This document shows positions 1 through 11,375 of a stretch of 23,934 nt of DNA, one piece after another (within the stretch, counting starts at the first letter, position 1; every line of letters begins with the position of its first letter). Both the position numbers and the translations under genes were made by a program. Source of the DNA: Hypsibius dujardini (lineage: Eukaryota; Tardigrada; Eutardigrada; Parachela; Hypsibiidae); NCBI GenBank assembly GCA_001579985.1, contig LRSR01002580.1, forward strand, positions 1-23,934, read 5' to 3'. Below the pieces are notes generated by a model. It searched no databases and was not told where the DNA came from. It saw only the letters and a program-made list of their open reading frames with translations.

Positions 1-823
1 CATCAGCCCGCATCCGTTTGAACAATGCTCGGTTAAACTGATCACATGAAGTGTGTGCGCGATCTTGATCTTGGGATTCGGAGAGATGATGCGGCGTTGG
101 GCCGGGGGGGGGGGGGGGATAGGAGAAATGGGGATACGCCCATTTCCGGCTGGTGTAAATTGTAGAGTATCCGGGTACATGAGAGTACTACGCCAACAAG
201 GCCAGGGAACCACGATGTGAGGGAAAGAGGAAGGGAAAGCTCTAGGCATGCCTGCGGATGACGATTCGAGCTTCGAGCTGGTAGTAGAAGGGCAGAGCAG
301 GACTTCTTCAAGTTGAAAAGAATGAATGCGGGAAAGATTACGGCATAGTGTGGGTTGTTAACATCCCTAATTAAAATTCTAACTACAGGGTCACATGGGA
401 AACGGATAAAACTAGACTTGAACCGGTAATAATAAGGTAGCCTTGTCTCGCGGACCGACAGATATTAGAAAGCTACCACAAACCCACAGGCACAGACGAC
501 AGACAGATAGGCAGACAGACATACAGACATACACCAATTAGCATTCGCACGTACGGATAAAGGTATTTGCATAGGCTGAAAAACACTGCAGGCAGTTCCC
601 GTATTCCTCATGGAAATCACGCGATTACCCCGTAGTGCTTGCGCAGTAAAACCAGATGGCTCAATAATAATATTTCCAGGAAATATTACACTATCATAGA
701 TCGTGATTAATCAATATTTATACACGGTATATTCTCATCCATCCATCCACGGACAAAACCGTAAAATATCCAAACATCTCTTACATATAGAAATAGATAC
801 ATCCAGACATCCACATAGAGAGA
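1..823. other. Intergenic stretch
   Basis: No supported gene. It contains the poly-G run and a short degenerate CAGA/CATA patch at about 490-532. The reading frames here lack any recognisable domain. Confidence 0.7.
104..118 (+). repeat. Poly-G run (15 G)
   Basis: Fifteen consecutive G. Its length is prone to sequencing error, so frames across it are unreliable. Confidence 0.9.
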
Positions 824-985
824 CATGCAGGCAGGCAGAAAAAGACAAATAGGCAGACAGACATATGCAGGCAGACAGACATAGGCAGACAGACAGGCAA
901 ACAGAGAAACAGATAGGCAGACAGATAGGCAGGCAGACACAAGCAAACAGATATAGGCAGGCAGGGAGGCAGACAGAGACAAACA
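824..985 (+). repeat. Degenerate (CAGA/GGCA)n microsatellite
   Basis: Tetranucleotide units CAGA, GGCA, TAGG and AACA are mixed over about 160 bp. Several overlapping frames on both strands stay open because no unit makes a stop. Confidence 0.95.
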
Positions 986-1825
986 TGCATAAAGGTAATC
1001 AAAGAGAATTTCAACGACACCTATGGGTTCCTTTAATAATACGTACAACGTAGCAGCAGTAATTCCCGGTAAGGTTACACAATCGGGCTATATGGCTAAT
1101 CAGTTTTTCATTCGTTTACCTCCCAAGAAGGAGCAAATCATTCACCGTACCGGCGGCAGATTAAGCCCTCTGGGTCCTTATCACGAGAAAACTGGTGTGC
1201 CCGAAAGCGCGCAAAATGTACGGCAAGCACAAACGAGCTCCCAGTTCTAGTCCCTACTCCCTGGAGTCAAAATCCCAGTGGTTTTGGATTATAAATTCCC
1301 CAGAATTTGCCGTGCGCCGCATTGTGACTGGCTATTTCATCGGTCTTTTTTGGAATAATCTGCCATTTATGAATATTTTACTTGTCCTAACGAGACCAAA
1401 TTTTTTTCAGGCAGTCCGCAAGCGAGTCTCTGTCCACGACATCTATCCCGTATAGTGTAACCCGTGCGTAATTGTACAGGATGTTCGAGCAATCATTCTC
1501 CAGGGGGCCGCAATCCGGATCTCCCCCAGCTCGCATATCCCCCTGAATCCGACGATGGCAAACTAGCTGATTGACGTGCCACATGATCTCTACTTGGGAT
1601 CACTTTACCGTGGTTAAACTATATTATCCTCAAAGCCTATCAAGGCGCGTCCCATCGCTGAGCACCCACCGACACGATTTGGTCCGTTTTCAGTTAGACA
1701 GGCAGACAAAAAATACTCCCCGAAAAAGCAAGACACAATGTGTATATCCATTACTGTCACACTTTGCAGTCGTTTCAGTTTACTAAACATACAAACAGTT
1801 GAATAAAGAGACCTCAAACTGAGGT
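986..1825. other. Intergenic stretch
   Basis: Mixed-composition sequence without a supported gene. A pyrimidine-rich tract ending TTTTTTTCAG at 1401-1410 resembles a splice acceptor, but no coding exon follows it convincingly. Confidence 0.6.
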
Positions 1826-1928
1826 ACAGACAGACAAACATACAAACAGACAGACAGACAGGCAGATAGGCAGATAGATAAACTGACAAACATACAGAGT
1901 ACAGACACACATACACACAGTCACAGGT

Positions 1929-1967
<39 letters not shown>

Positions 1968-2035
1968 CATGTATATAGATAGACACACATCGAAATTGAC
2001 AAACAAGGCACGTAAACAAGCAAACATACAGTCCG
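1826..2035 (+). repeat. (CAGA)n and (GGCA)n microsatellite
   Basis: Degenerate CAGA/CATA units, then a clean run of about eleven GGCA units (1927-1970), then degenerate units again. Confidence 0.95.
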
Positions 2036-3103
2036 ATAAACTGACTGCTAATATTAAATGGTTCAGCTTGATGCAGACCCGTTGAGCGAACTAAGATTGT
2101 CCAGAGAGATGCTACATCGGGGAGGGCTGAGGATTACAGGACGAATTTCCGGGTCAATAAGCAGAAGCGTCTCTAAAGACAAACAACCTAACATGGGGCG
2201 GTTTCAGTTTTAATTGTGTGGTCACGAGCAAGCTGGATGAGTAGAAACGCCGATATGAGCCCAGTGCCGTCAGTGTAGACGACATTTATACGATACTAGG
2301 CGCCTTTTTGCTTTAGTCCCACAGCTCCTTAAACTCCCAACGTTTACCGAATTTAGCCTTTTATGACTAACAATGATAGCGATATCCCTAAGCGCACTGG
2401 TCTGGTGCGATGCCCCTATCCCAGCTATGGAGACTCACACCTTCGACAAGACAAAATAGTTACGTGAAGCATGACAGACAAACACCAACACGAGAAAGCA
2501 GAAGAAGAAGATGTTTACGTGTGGATGGGTGAAGAACCGCCCAGCGTACCCTGGAAGACAGACAGAGAGACGACAGACACGTCCAAGAATACCAATCCCG
2601 GGAACGCAGCATACGACCCGGCCGCGATAATGTCACGTCACATCTTGAGCTGAAAAGAGATAAAGCCGAAAAATGTTCCCATAAATATCGACCAGACAAG
2701 GAAGGACGCGCGGACGAGGAGGGGAGTGCAGTGCAGCGAGACGTGGTAAATGGTGTGTGTAGCAAAATTCTCAAAGGCGGGGAGACAAAAAATAATGGGC
2801 CTCCACAAATTGCACAATTATAGCCCGTTTAGCCTTTGCACATGCTGCGGACAACAACGGAGACAATTATGTACGCACTGTACAGTGTACCTGTAGCACT
2901 GGAGACCAGAGCCTGTCTTGGATTATTCAGCGTGGCATTTCGGAATAATAGATACGACCCCGTGAAAACCCCAAGGACCTTCGATAACACCAAAACAGAC
3001 AATCGACAAACGTCGCATTTTCTCGAAAAACCCTGAAAATACTCTTCCCGATGGACGGGCGGATTCATTGACAATCCAATAAGAAATTTTTACGAAAATA
3101 CAA
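2036..3103. other. Intergenic stretch
   Basis: About 1 kb without a supported gene. Frames of up to 104 codons lie on both strands near 2460-2774, but they overlap each other, show low-complexity composition and match nothing I recognise. Confidence 0.6.
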
Positions 3104-3145
3104 ACTGGCAGACGGACAGACAGACAACCAGACGGACAGACAGAC

Positions 3146-3186
<41 letters not shown>

Positions 3187-3282
3187 GAGACAGACAGAGA
3201 GACAGACAGACAGAGAGACAGAGAGACAGAGAGACAGAGAGACAGAGAGACAGACAGACAGAAAGACAGACAGACTAAGACA
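3104..3282 (+). repeat. (CAGA)n/(GAGACA)n microsatellite
   Basis: CAGA units grade into alternating CAGA and GAGA units, the least degenerate array in the first 5 kb. Confidence 0.97.
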
Positions 3283-3365
3283 GACAGTCAGAGATTTCCT
3301 ATTTTTCTAGACAGTCAGAGATTTCCTATTTTTCTAGACAGTCAGAGATTTCCTATTTTTCTAGA
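3283..3365 (+). repeat. 27-bp tandem repeat, three copies
   Basis: Copies begin GACAGTCAGAGATTTCC at 3283, 3310 and 3337 and are identical apart from the diverged tail after 3363. It directly abuts the CAGA array. Confidence 0.95.
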
Positions 3366-3961
3366 CAATCTGAAATAATTTCAGGCAGACCGGCGGATCC
3401 ATAGATAGACAGGCAGACGGGCAGTACAGACGTCCACGGGCAGAAGCAATCAACAGTTTGGGGTTTGAGTGAAAGTCACCGAGCAGAAAAACGTCGGTAC
3501 CGATCAATTCTGATTTCATCCAAAGACCGAGTTAAGCTACACACGGTCACAGAAGCCAATTTACTTTCCAAGGAAGATAAACGTCGAAATAGGCTTATAC
3601 AACGTCAAAAATGATTCAACTCAACTCCGTCAGGATAAAATCAAACTCGTGCACGTTGACATTAAGCGCATCCACTGCGAACAGAAAACGGAGAAATACT
3701 TATTGGTTTAAACAAAACAAAATGAGCAACGAACAGACATTATTTTAATTAGAAATCAAGCTTAAACAAAATAACTTAATTCCAACAAAAATTAATCTAG
3801 TTACGAATTTCGTTTATTGTTCATAAAACAACAAAGGAAAAGAAACCAATGCCGTGCATATTGGAATTAAAGGAAAATGTCGAAAGATAATGAGGAAAAA
3901 TTCCTTCCAAAATGAACTAGTGTATTAAAATGATTAGTTTGGATTAGGAAACAATAAAACG
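3366..3961. other. Intergenic stretch, AT-rich
   Basis: No supported gene. The second half is A-rich on the + strand, with many stops in every frame. Confidence 0.7.
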
Positions 3962-4097
3962 TACTGTAGAGTCTCGACCACTTAGTGCCAGTTTTTAATG
4001 ACCCCGTATATTATGACTGCAGGGTAGCACAGTGTGTGCAGGCATAATATACGGGTGGATCTAAAAATTGGCACCAAATGGTCGAGACTCTACAGTA
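3962..4097. mobile_element. Near-perfect hairpin element (MITE-like), 136 bp
   Basis: The outer 19 bp, TACTGTAGAGTCTCGACCA, reappears inverted at 4079-4097. Pairing continues with few mismatches to about 4021/4037, leaving a loop of about 15 bp. The ends start and finish in TA, compatible with a TA target site as in Tc1/mariner-derived MITEs. It has no coding capacity. Confidence 0.85.
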
Positions 4098-4789
4098 TCT
4101 TTCCAGCCATCGGCTCAATTCTTGTCCCGTATAAAAACAAACATGTCAAACTGTCCATATTGGTACATATCGAAAGCACCGGTACAATTTAACCAGGATT
4201 GAAAACAGAACCGGCGCCGAGCTTGTCAACCAACGTCGGTGTAATCGGCAAGTCAAGCAAAATGTCACAATGTGACGGAATCAGCCCGTAATATTCGTTT
4301 CGAGCCTCCGGCAAACTTGACACTCACGTAAAGTCCTCGCAATGGAATGAACACGGCTAATCCCCTCAGCAAACAATGTTTAAACTTCTTGTAAGAAACG
4401 TGAAAGACTTGAGGTAAATACAATTTACCAAATAATTCATAACTGACCCCAAAAACATTGTGTTGATGATATAAACAATCTCGCCGGTAGGAGCACAAAG
4501 ATGACAGCAAAATTGATTCGACAAGAAGGCGTCAGAAAGCATACAAACAACGGCTGGGTATTCGGCGAACCCATGAAAAGCCGCAAACGGACTCCGGATG
4601 CAGCGAGGCGTAGTTCTTAATGAGTCGGTGCTGCTTGACATTAGGGCATATATTCAGGATAGTAAGCAGACGGGAATACAGTCATGCGCACGATATCGGA
4701 AGAAGAGATCCGGAGTCTTCAACCCAATGTTTTTAACAGTATAAAGGAAGTTCAGACAGATCGAATGGCCTTAACCTACATACACACCA
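4098..4789. other. Intergenic stretch
   Basis: No supported gene. Minus-strand frames at 4265-4641 have no recognisable domain and overlap one another. Confidence 0.6.
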
Positions 4790-5044
4790 CAGACAGGCAG
4801 ACAGAGGGGCAGGTAAACAGGCAGACAGACAGGCAGGTGAACAGGCAAACAGAGCGGCAGATCAACAGGCAGACAGACAGACAGAGCGGCAGGTGAACAG
4901 ACAGACAGACAGATCAACTGGCAGGCAGACAGACAGGCAGGTGAACAGACAGACAGACAAGCAAGCAGACAGATAGATAGATCGACAGATGGGCAGACAG
5001 ACCTACCGCCAGACAAACAGAAACATTTAAAGACAGACAGACAA
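4790..5044 (+). repeat. Degenerate (CAGA)n microsatellite, about 255 bp
   Basis: CAGA/CAGG units are interrupted by a recurring longer motif (AGCGGCAG with GTGAACAG or ATCAACAG), suggesting higher-order duplication inside the array. Confidence 0.93.
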
Positions 5045-6524
5045 ATAAAAGTAGAATTAAATGCACTCCTCGCATGTGGTCCCACCGATACCCAGCATCG
5101 AAGGCAATGTTCATGTCTGTACATGCCATTCTACCGACGGACAAAAAGCGGTAGCATGCAACCACAAAAAGCCGTGCGTAACGAGAAAAAAATCAACAAC
5201 AATCCGCCAAAGTAATTTGTCACACCCGACTGAGCCTACAAACAACCGAACGACTGCTTCCTGACTTGTGAGCATTGAAACTTCCACGAAGAAAAGCGCA
5301 ACAATATGACTAGTAAGTACCGGTATGAAACTCAAGACGCACTTACAAAACATAAGTACAGACACTGGTTATCAGCGCACAACGAGTAATATCTGTACGG
5401 TCATTAAAAAACTCAATTAATCTCTCTGCAAATGGAAAACATTAAAGAAACTAGGAGGAAGCAATGTCTGCAAATCTTAACACTCGTAAGTGCTAACCGT
5501 TTTTGTAAAAATAAATGCGTTCAACAATAACAAAGTGCCCAAGGACGTGTGGCGCGGTGAGTGTGACTAGACACAACTCCGCAACTTTTCATTTATAACT
5601 CGCGGGTATTAAATTAGATACTGGATAAGTTAAACGCACACATGGTGCAGGTAAGCGAAAATTAAGTCTTTTTACAGCATGCTATAAAGTATTTTCATCG
5701 GACCCGCAGGGTCAGAAGACACTGGAACAATTGCAAAAAACCAGATTCGCGCTCACGAAATGAGATGAAATGAACTAGCACTAACTTCTGCTGTGGATAT
5801 AACTTACGTTTGCAAACGTGACACGTTATTAAACTTATTGTTTAACTGGAAAAAAATATTCAAACCTTTTTTAAATGGCCGGTCGTCAAATGTTAAATCC
5901 CAGAATTGAATAGTACGGTACTTCCGGTGGGTTGCTGGTAGAGACACAGCCGCGTACGTTGAGCACGTGCAGACTTTCACAGTCAAACAAACGAAAATGA
6001 TTCCTGCGACTGAATCCACAGACAAGCAGTTAATGAGAAAAGAAAATAAACCGGCGCAGCTTGTGGTGGATAGGATAAAGTAACGCGTGAAGAAAGACAG
6101 ACACATCCAAGGAGCAATTAAAGCCCACGGATGTTTCGGCGTCGAAACAGAAAGATCCACGCAACGCTATGACAGGACGCGAGCGTCCCGGCACTCCGCG
6201 CTCCGGCACTCCGCGCTCCGGAAGATGATGTTGTTGTGCGCAACACACAACCGGTGGAGTGGGGGGGGGGGAGAGAGGGATAAATAAGAATCCGAAACTA
6301 TTTCCGTCGCCGGCAGCGATGCAAAGAAGATCCTCTCTTAACGACGTGTGCTTGTGTAATAATCAGCCGGAGAGCTCGTTCAGTGCACGACGACGACGGC
6401 GACAACCGAAGACGTCACTGCACACACACACATACACAGACGGACGAACGGACGGACGGTGGCCAATTAAAAATATATATTTCAGGAAAGATTTAACCTC
6501 GCCGACGGACACTTTCTCCGCTGT
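5045..6524. other. Intergenic stretch
   Basis: About 1.5 kb without a supported gene. It includes a 15-bp direct repeat (GCACTCCGCGCTCCG at 6191 and 6206) and a 10-G run near 6261. No domain was found in the short frames on either strand. Confidence 0.6.
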
Positions 6525-6619
6525 TGTGTGTGTGTGTGTGTGTGGGTGTGGGTGTGTGGGTGTGTGGGTGTGTGGGTGTGTGTGTGTGTGTGTGTGTGGG
6601 TGTGTGTGTGTGTGTGTGT
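6525..6619 (+). repeat. (TG)n/(GGGTGT)n tract
   Basis: About 95 bp of alternating TG with interspersed GGGTGT/GGTGTG units. Alternating purine-pyrimidine runs of this kind can adopt Z-DNA. It generates false long frames (Cys-Val and His-Thr). Confidence 0.96.
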
Positions 6620-8409
6620 CGGAGCCCATCAATCAGAAATCCGCGCTAATATTCCGCGATGTCAAGAGCGGTGGGAAGAGAAGAAGAATGCCAAAAAATG
6701 CTTTCCATTTCAGCACTTCCGGTGCGGCGTACGGATGGGAAACACGGTCGTGGTTCAGCAGATCTCGCGTATAGGAAGGAATGAGATAACTTGTGATGAT
6801 ACGACCGAAATAAAAATTCCAACCAATATATGTGGGTGCGTCTCTCGTCGTTCGGTGGCGTTGGTGTCTCCTTGTCAGATCGGAGGACCCGAGACAGCAA
6901 ATGGCAGCTAGCACTAAACACCACCACACCGCCGTCTGTAATTCTCAACGGGACAGACCCTAGGCAGACACACGCAGTGCCGAACACACACACACAGAAT
7001 TTGATCAAGATTGTTGCTCAGATTGTGTCCGTCGGAGTAGTCCGTCGGGCATAAGTGCGCGGTGTGTGTGGCTGCTTCTCTTGTTACACAAATGGCATTT
7101 GGGTCCACCTTCTTCTTCTCCGGCCGGAATGCCGCGGGGTAAGAAATTGTTGCAGCATACAGTGAGTCAGTTTCCCGCTGTGAAGCTCAAACAGCGATAT
7201 CCTCCTCGACTGCTGCTGCTGTTGTTGTCGTCGTGCCTTATTGTGTTGATGATCGCGCGCGCGCCCTGTTTGAGTTCTTGATCGCACTGTCGTTGACAGT
7301 TCCAACTGTTGTTTCGGTCGATCTTCCCCACTTCCAGTGCTGCGTTGGCGGCGTGGCAAAACTACACTCACCCACGCACACACGACGAGCTATGGCACGG
7401 CGAGAGAGAAGGGAAAATAAATATGATATTTGAACTGGATGTTTGCAACGTTTGGGGTGGACACAACAAGTGCGCTGGGTTAGAGACGAGCGCATTCCGG
7501 GGAGGTTACGTACCGGTACCGGCTTTGGTGAAGGGGGTTGATGTGTGTCACATCCACGATAGGCGTCAATTTTCGCGGATCTTCGATGTCTTGGGCAGAG
7601 TGAAGAACGGGCACGTTTCCAAGGAAAACGTGACGGCGAGATAGGTATCGGACACTTCGAAGTAGGTTAAATGCTAAGCTTTTCGGCCGCAATCGTTCCA
7701 GCACTCACCAGGAGAAGGTCACGTAGGAATGGCCCAGCAAAAATAAAATTAAAAACCAAACTAAAAAAAACCAAAACTAGTCAGCCAATTCCGACTTAAA
7801 CTAAACTGAAAGTCTTACTCACAAGCTGTTAGTAAATAAAAATTTAAACTAGACTAAAATTAGTAATCTACTTTCGAATAATTTAACCTCAAATATTTAG
7901 TAACTAATTTTTCTAAAAAAATTAAATAATCGACAAATTTTAGTTTTTGCTATCCCTAAAGTCAAGTCGCCGACGATCGCCCTCACGAATACGAAGTCTG
8001 TTCGCAAAGACGTCAGTGAACAGCAATCCGCAGCGCCGTCTGTCGCCTGCATGCAGTATTCTTCTTCGCGCGCGGAAGAATCAACTAACTGAGAGGACAT
8101 TCAATGCCATTCGAGGGGGGGGGGCGATTATTTCCCAGGAATCTTACCTGATAGAACACAAATCGCAATCAAGACCCAGTCCAATTCTCGCGAAGGTGGC
8201 GATCAAGCAACCTTGCTTGGATTTGTCCGGTTGTTCGCTTCGTCTGGGCTGAGTGCTCGATCCTGTTTCCTACCGCTACCGATGATGCTACGTACAGTAC
8301 GACGAAGTCTTATTAGTCGCCGCTTCCGAAAACATCTGATTATCTGCCGTTGTATTAGACGGTTGAATCTGAAAAGGACATACATCAGGGGAAGAGTCAA
8401 CATTATCGC
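6620..8409. other. Intergenic stretch
   Basis: Relatively CpG-rich to about 7700, then AT-rich from 7735 to 7945. Overlapping frames on both strands reach 127 codons, but none shows a recognisable domain. A small palindrome, TTCTTCGCGCGCGGAAGAA, lies at 8062-8080. A promoter or untranslated exon could sit in the CpG-rich part, but I can point to no specific site. Confidence 0.5.
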
Positions 8410-8556
8410 ACTGTACTGACGCGATAGCTTCGCGCAGTGGAAATAGACCCATCGTAAACTTAGACCTATGGATCCGCGCATGAGCTTACGTGCACTCCGG
8501 GCTAGGATAACGAAGTAATGCTCTTGCAGTGCGCGAAGCCATCGCGTCAGTACAGT
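8410..8556. mobile_element. Short inverted-repeat element (MITE-like), 147 bp
   Basis: Arms 8410-8439 and 8527-8556 are inverted copies matching at 28 of 30 positions (ACTGTACTGACGCGAT and GCTTCGCGCA shared). The 87-bp centre encodes nothing. No target duplication is evident. Confidence 0.78.
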
Positions 8557-10182
8557 AGTGCACGCAATACCCTCGCTGACTCGAACCTGTCATGTCACCA
8601 AAACGATGCCGTTATAGTTCAGCCTTCCTACCAATCAAACAATCAGCAGAGTGAAAAGCAGTCAGGACAACTCCCATTCGACAAATCAATCAATCGATAG
8701 GAAATCATCTGTATCTATAAAGTCAATGCATCAACCAGTCATGTTATCAATCAACCATGAAATCAAATGGTGAATACAACCAGCACAGAAATAGCTTGCA
8801 GACTGCAAGTTGAGAGTACAAAGGCACACGTTATCCTTATCGGCGATTTCCGAGGCAACTCTCCAACCTTAAAATTGCTTGTGTCTATATCTCCTCAGGG
8901 GAGGACCCGCCGACAATCACATTATCCGATCGGGCTTTCCACGCCCGCACTGGGAAGGAGGGAAATCATAGTTTCCATTCGATGCGTGCTCAACCTGCAA
9001 AACATAAAATAATATGTAGTAGCCTTATTGCCAGCCATGTGTATGTGATTTCATTATGAAATTGAAAGCTGATTGATTTGACAGCGGTCAAGCCCATACT
9101 TAAGATGGAAATTGTCAGGGAAGGATTCGTTTGATTGATGACTTTAAAAGCAATCAGCATGACAGTAGAAAAGTCGATTGATTGATGGATTGACTTACAG
9201 TGATAAACCGCGAAATTCCTCACGCGCACACAATACTGTATTTTTTCGATAGATAGCGACAGCGCACGAGCTGTGTAACGTTAAATTGGTCCCCCCTACT
9301 CGTTAGCCCTGCCCGGCCTGTATCTCGCATGCCATACAGTCATACACACAGCTTTCTCATGTACATCGGGCAATCATTACGTCACGTGACCGGTGCGCTG
9401 TCGCTGATTGGTTAACTGATGAAGTATGCCCCGAGACCAGATCTTTTACGAAAAAAGTATTGCACTTTTATCGAAATTTATGCCACAATAACGGACGCAC
9501 TTAGCAATGGTAATTTGTAAAGATAACGGTGAGGGATCAGCGGCGGCTCTGGCAAAACCATTGGACAGCGAGAACGGATGAAATGGAACGTGGAGGGAAG
9601 ATGTTTGCACAGAGGGAAAATTCTTCAAAACGTTCGGCGTTCAAGTACCATGAGAAGAACTCGTAAGCTTTAACACAGAATCTGTGATAACCGAAAAGAA
9701 ATACAACGAGAAAACAGTAAAAAGAAAGCCGAAGCAAACAAAAACAAAAGCACAATTCTTTGTACATTTATCGTTTTGTGAACTTAAATCGGAACACCAT
9801 CGGTCGTAGTCACACTGTTCAAATTGCAGTGACCCTACGAATACCCACAACTGAAAAATGTCCTCTCCTCATTAACTTCTGCATTTATTAGTTATATAAC
9901 AGAGATTCCGGAGAAATTTTCAGCTGGTTTTGCATTTTATTCGAAGGAACAGCCCCTGCAGCTGTCAGGCTGAAGTTCGGCCGTTCCGGTCATTCAAAAA
10001 CCGCCCGCACGAACCTCTTGGCTCCTCATCTGAGCATGCGGAATTGAATCGCCGTAACATCCTGTCCACTTTAGATTCGATGGCGTACCCGTTATACTGC
10101 TTAGCGTCAACGCGACTGGGCGTCCAGTTTCTCGATCTGTCTACAGTTCAGTCCGTCTGCCTCTTTGTTTATGTTTCTGTAT
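8557..10182. other. Intergenic stretch
   Basis: No supported gene. At 9376-9412 there is TTACGTCACGTGAC (CRE-like core overlapping a CACGTG E-box) and then a CCAAT-type ATTGG, a promoter-like cluster with no obvious transcript. The frame from 9930 runs into the CTGT array. Confidence 0.5.
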
Positions 10183-10185
10183 GCC

Positions 10186-10238
<53 letters not shown>

Positions 10239-10297
10239 CCCTGTATGTGTATGTATGTGTCTGTGTGTGCGTATGTGTGTGTGAGTCTGTGTGTGTT

Positions 10298-10338
<41 letters not shown>
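10183..10338 (+). repeat. (CTGT)n microsatellite with TG-rich centre
   Basis: Two CTGT runs flank a TGTATGTG/TGTGTG segment. The array creates a long stop-free frame (Cys-Leu-Ser-Val) that is not a gene. Confidence 0.97.
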
Positions 10339-10340
<2 letters not shown>

Positions 10341-10444
10341 AACAGACCTAAACTATTGAAAAATAATTGGTGTAATTTTAACTGATTCTTTCCTTTTCTA
10401 AAGTTTAAGGGCCGACGTTGCGAGGTCATCATGCAAGAGAACAA

Positions 10445-10890
10445 CTAATTTTGAATTCTTCTGGTGGAATTCAATCCGTTTTCCTGGACTTGCTCGCCCA
10501 GGTGAAAACCCATCGTCAAGTTACGTACGAAAGGAAAACCGTCATTTTAAATTACAACCAAGGCTATTGGGACATTGGCCGGCGTAATAGTAAAAGGAAG
10601 CGTCCGTTGGATTGGAGAGCGTTATCTTGGACGACGGTATTGTGGACGTTTTCCTAGATGACATTCAGGACTTGAAGAATAGCGCTAAGTGGTTTGCTGA
10701 CTTCAAAATCCAGTATAGGAATGGCTATTTGCTGTATGAGCCGCCAGGTACAGAAAAGACAAGCTTCATCAGCGTGCTGACAGGGTACTTTAACCTCAAT
10801 GTCTGTATCGTGAATCTCAGCCAGCAGAATCTGACGGTAGATAGCGTGTTTGTTTCAGTAGTAAAATATTATAAGAAGGTGAACAGACAG
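10445..10890 (+). pseudogene. BCS1L: BCS1-like AAA-ATPase fragment, frameshifted and degenerate
   Basis: BCS1 is a mitochondrial inner-membrane AAA protein that assists Rieske protein assembly in complex III (family knowledge). Two overlapping frames match its middle part. 10445-10611 gives SVFLDLLAQ, RKTVILNY and KRKRPL. 10612-10880 gives ESVILDDG, KWFADFKIQYRNGYLLYEPP and SFISVLTGYFNLNVCIVNLS. The frames are separated by a 5-bp tandem duplication (TTGGA at 10607-10611 and 10612-10616). Walker A reads EPPGTEKTS instead of GPPGTGKTS, so two glycines are lost. The fragment runs into a (CAGA)n array at 10885 and lacks Walker B. No intron interrupts it, so a decayed retrocopy is possible, though a decayed gene copy is equally open. 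Confidence 0.8.
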
Positions 10891-10910
10891 ATAGACAGAG
10901 ACAGCCAGCC

Positions 10911-10963
<53 letters not shown>

Positions 10964-10982
10964 AACAGACAAACAGACAGAT
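10885..10982 (+). repeat. (CAGA)n microsatellite
   Basis: CAGA units with occasional CAAA variants, directly abutting the BCS1-like fragment. It is inverted in sense relative to the CTGT array at 10183. Confidence 0.97.
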
Positions 10983-11375
10983 TTATCTCTCCCGCACTCA
11001 GTTCAGCACGTCTCGGTAGCTAAGATCTGTCCCTGGAATGATCATGGTTATGGAGTGTCGGACATACTAGTGCCACGCGTGGTGCCACATCCGTTGAACA
11101 AACCCAAACGTTGCACCGACCGACATAACTCCCACTCCTGCTCCGACTGCAAAATTTCTCTCGAAGAGTTTCCCCAAAAAGATATTGTTCTCAAAAAACT
11201 GAGCAACAATCTCTGTGATATTAAAATTAAAGAGATGGCAGATTATTTTCTGAATGTAGGGGAAGATTACGGCCAAAAAACCAGGCCACGCCCATTTCTT
11301 CGGTCAGATCGGCCGGAAGGAATTGGTTTAAGCCCATCATGGCGTCCATGGTGGTGGACAATACTGTAATTTTCG
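10983..11375 (+). other. Unassigned open stretch after the BCS1-like fragment
   Basis: A frame from about 11055 to 11369 reads SCSDCKISLEEFPQKDIV and IKIKEMADYFLNVGEDYG. The second part loosely resembles the C-terminal AAA lid of BCS1-type proteins (a helix followed by a YF(M/L) motif). This is too weak to call. If real, it would be the decayed 3' end of the same fragment beyond the microsatellite. Confidence 0.25.

Noticed and set aside
707-1053. Overlapping long frames on both strands (CLSVCLSV and DRQTDRQ type)
   Set aside because: They exist only because CAGA/GGCA units contain no stop in several frames; composition is pure microsatellite.
1614-2027. 137-codon minus-strand frame
   Set aside because: Its N-terminal half is translated microsatellite and the rest shows no domain.
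6259-6911. Frames of 171 and 127 codons through the TG tract
   Set aside because: Length comes from the TG/GGGTGT repeat; no recognisable protein on either side.
9930-10385. 151-codon frame upstream of the BCS1-like fragment
   Set aside because: Half is CTGT-repeat translation; the first 75 residues do not resemble the BCS1 N-terminus.
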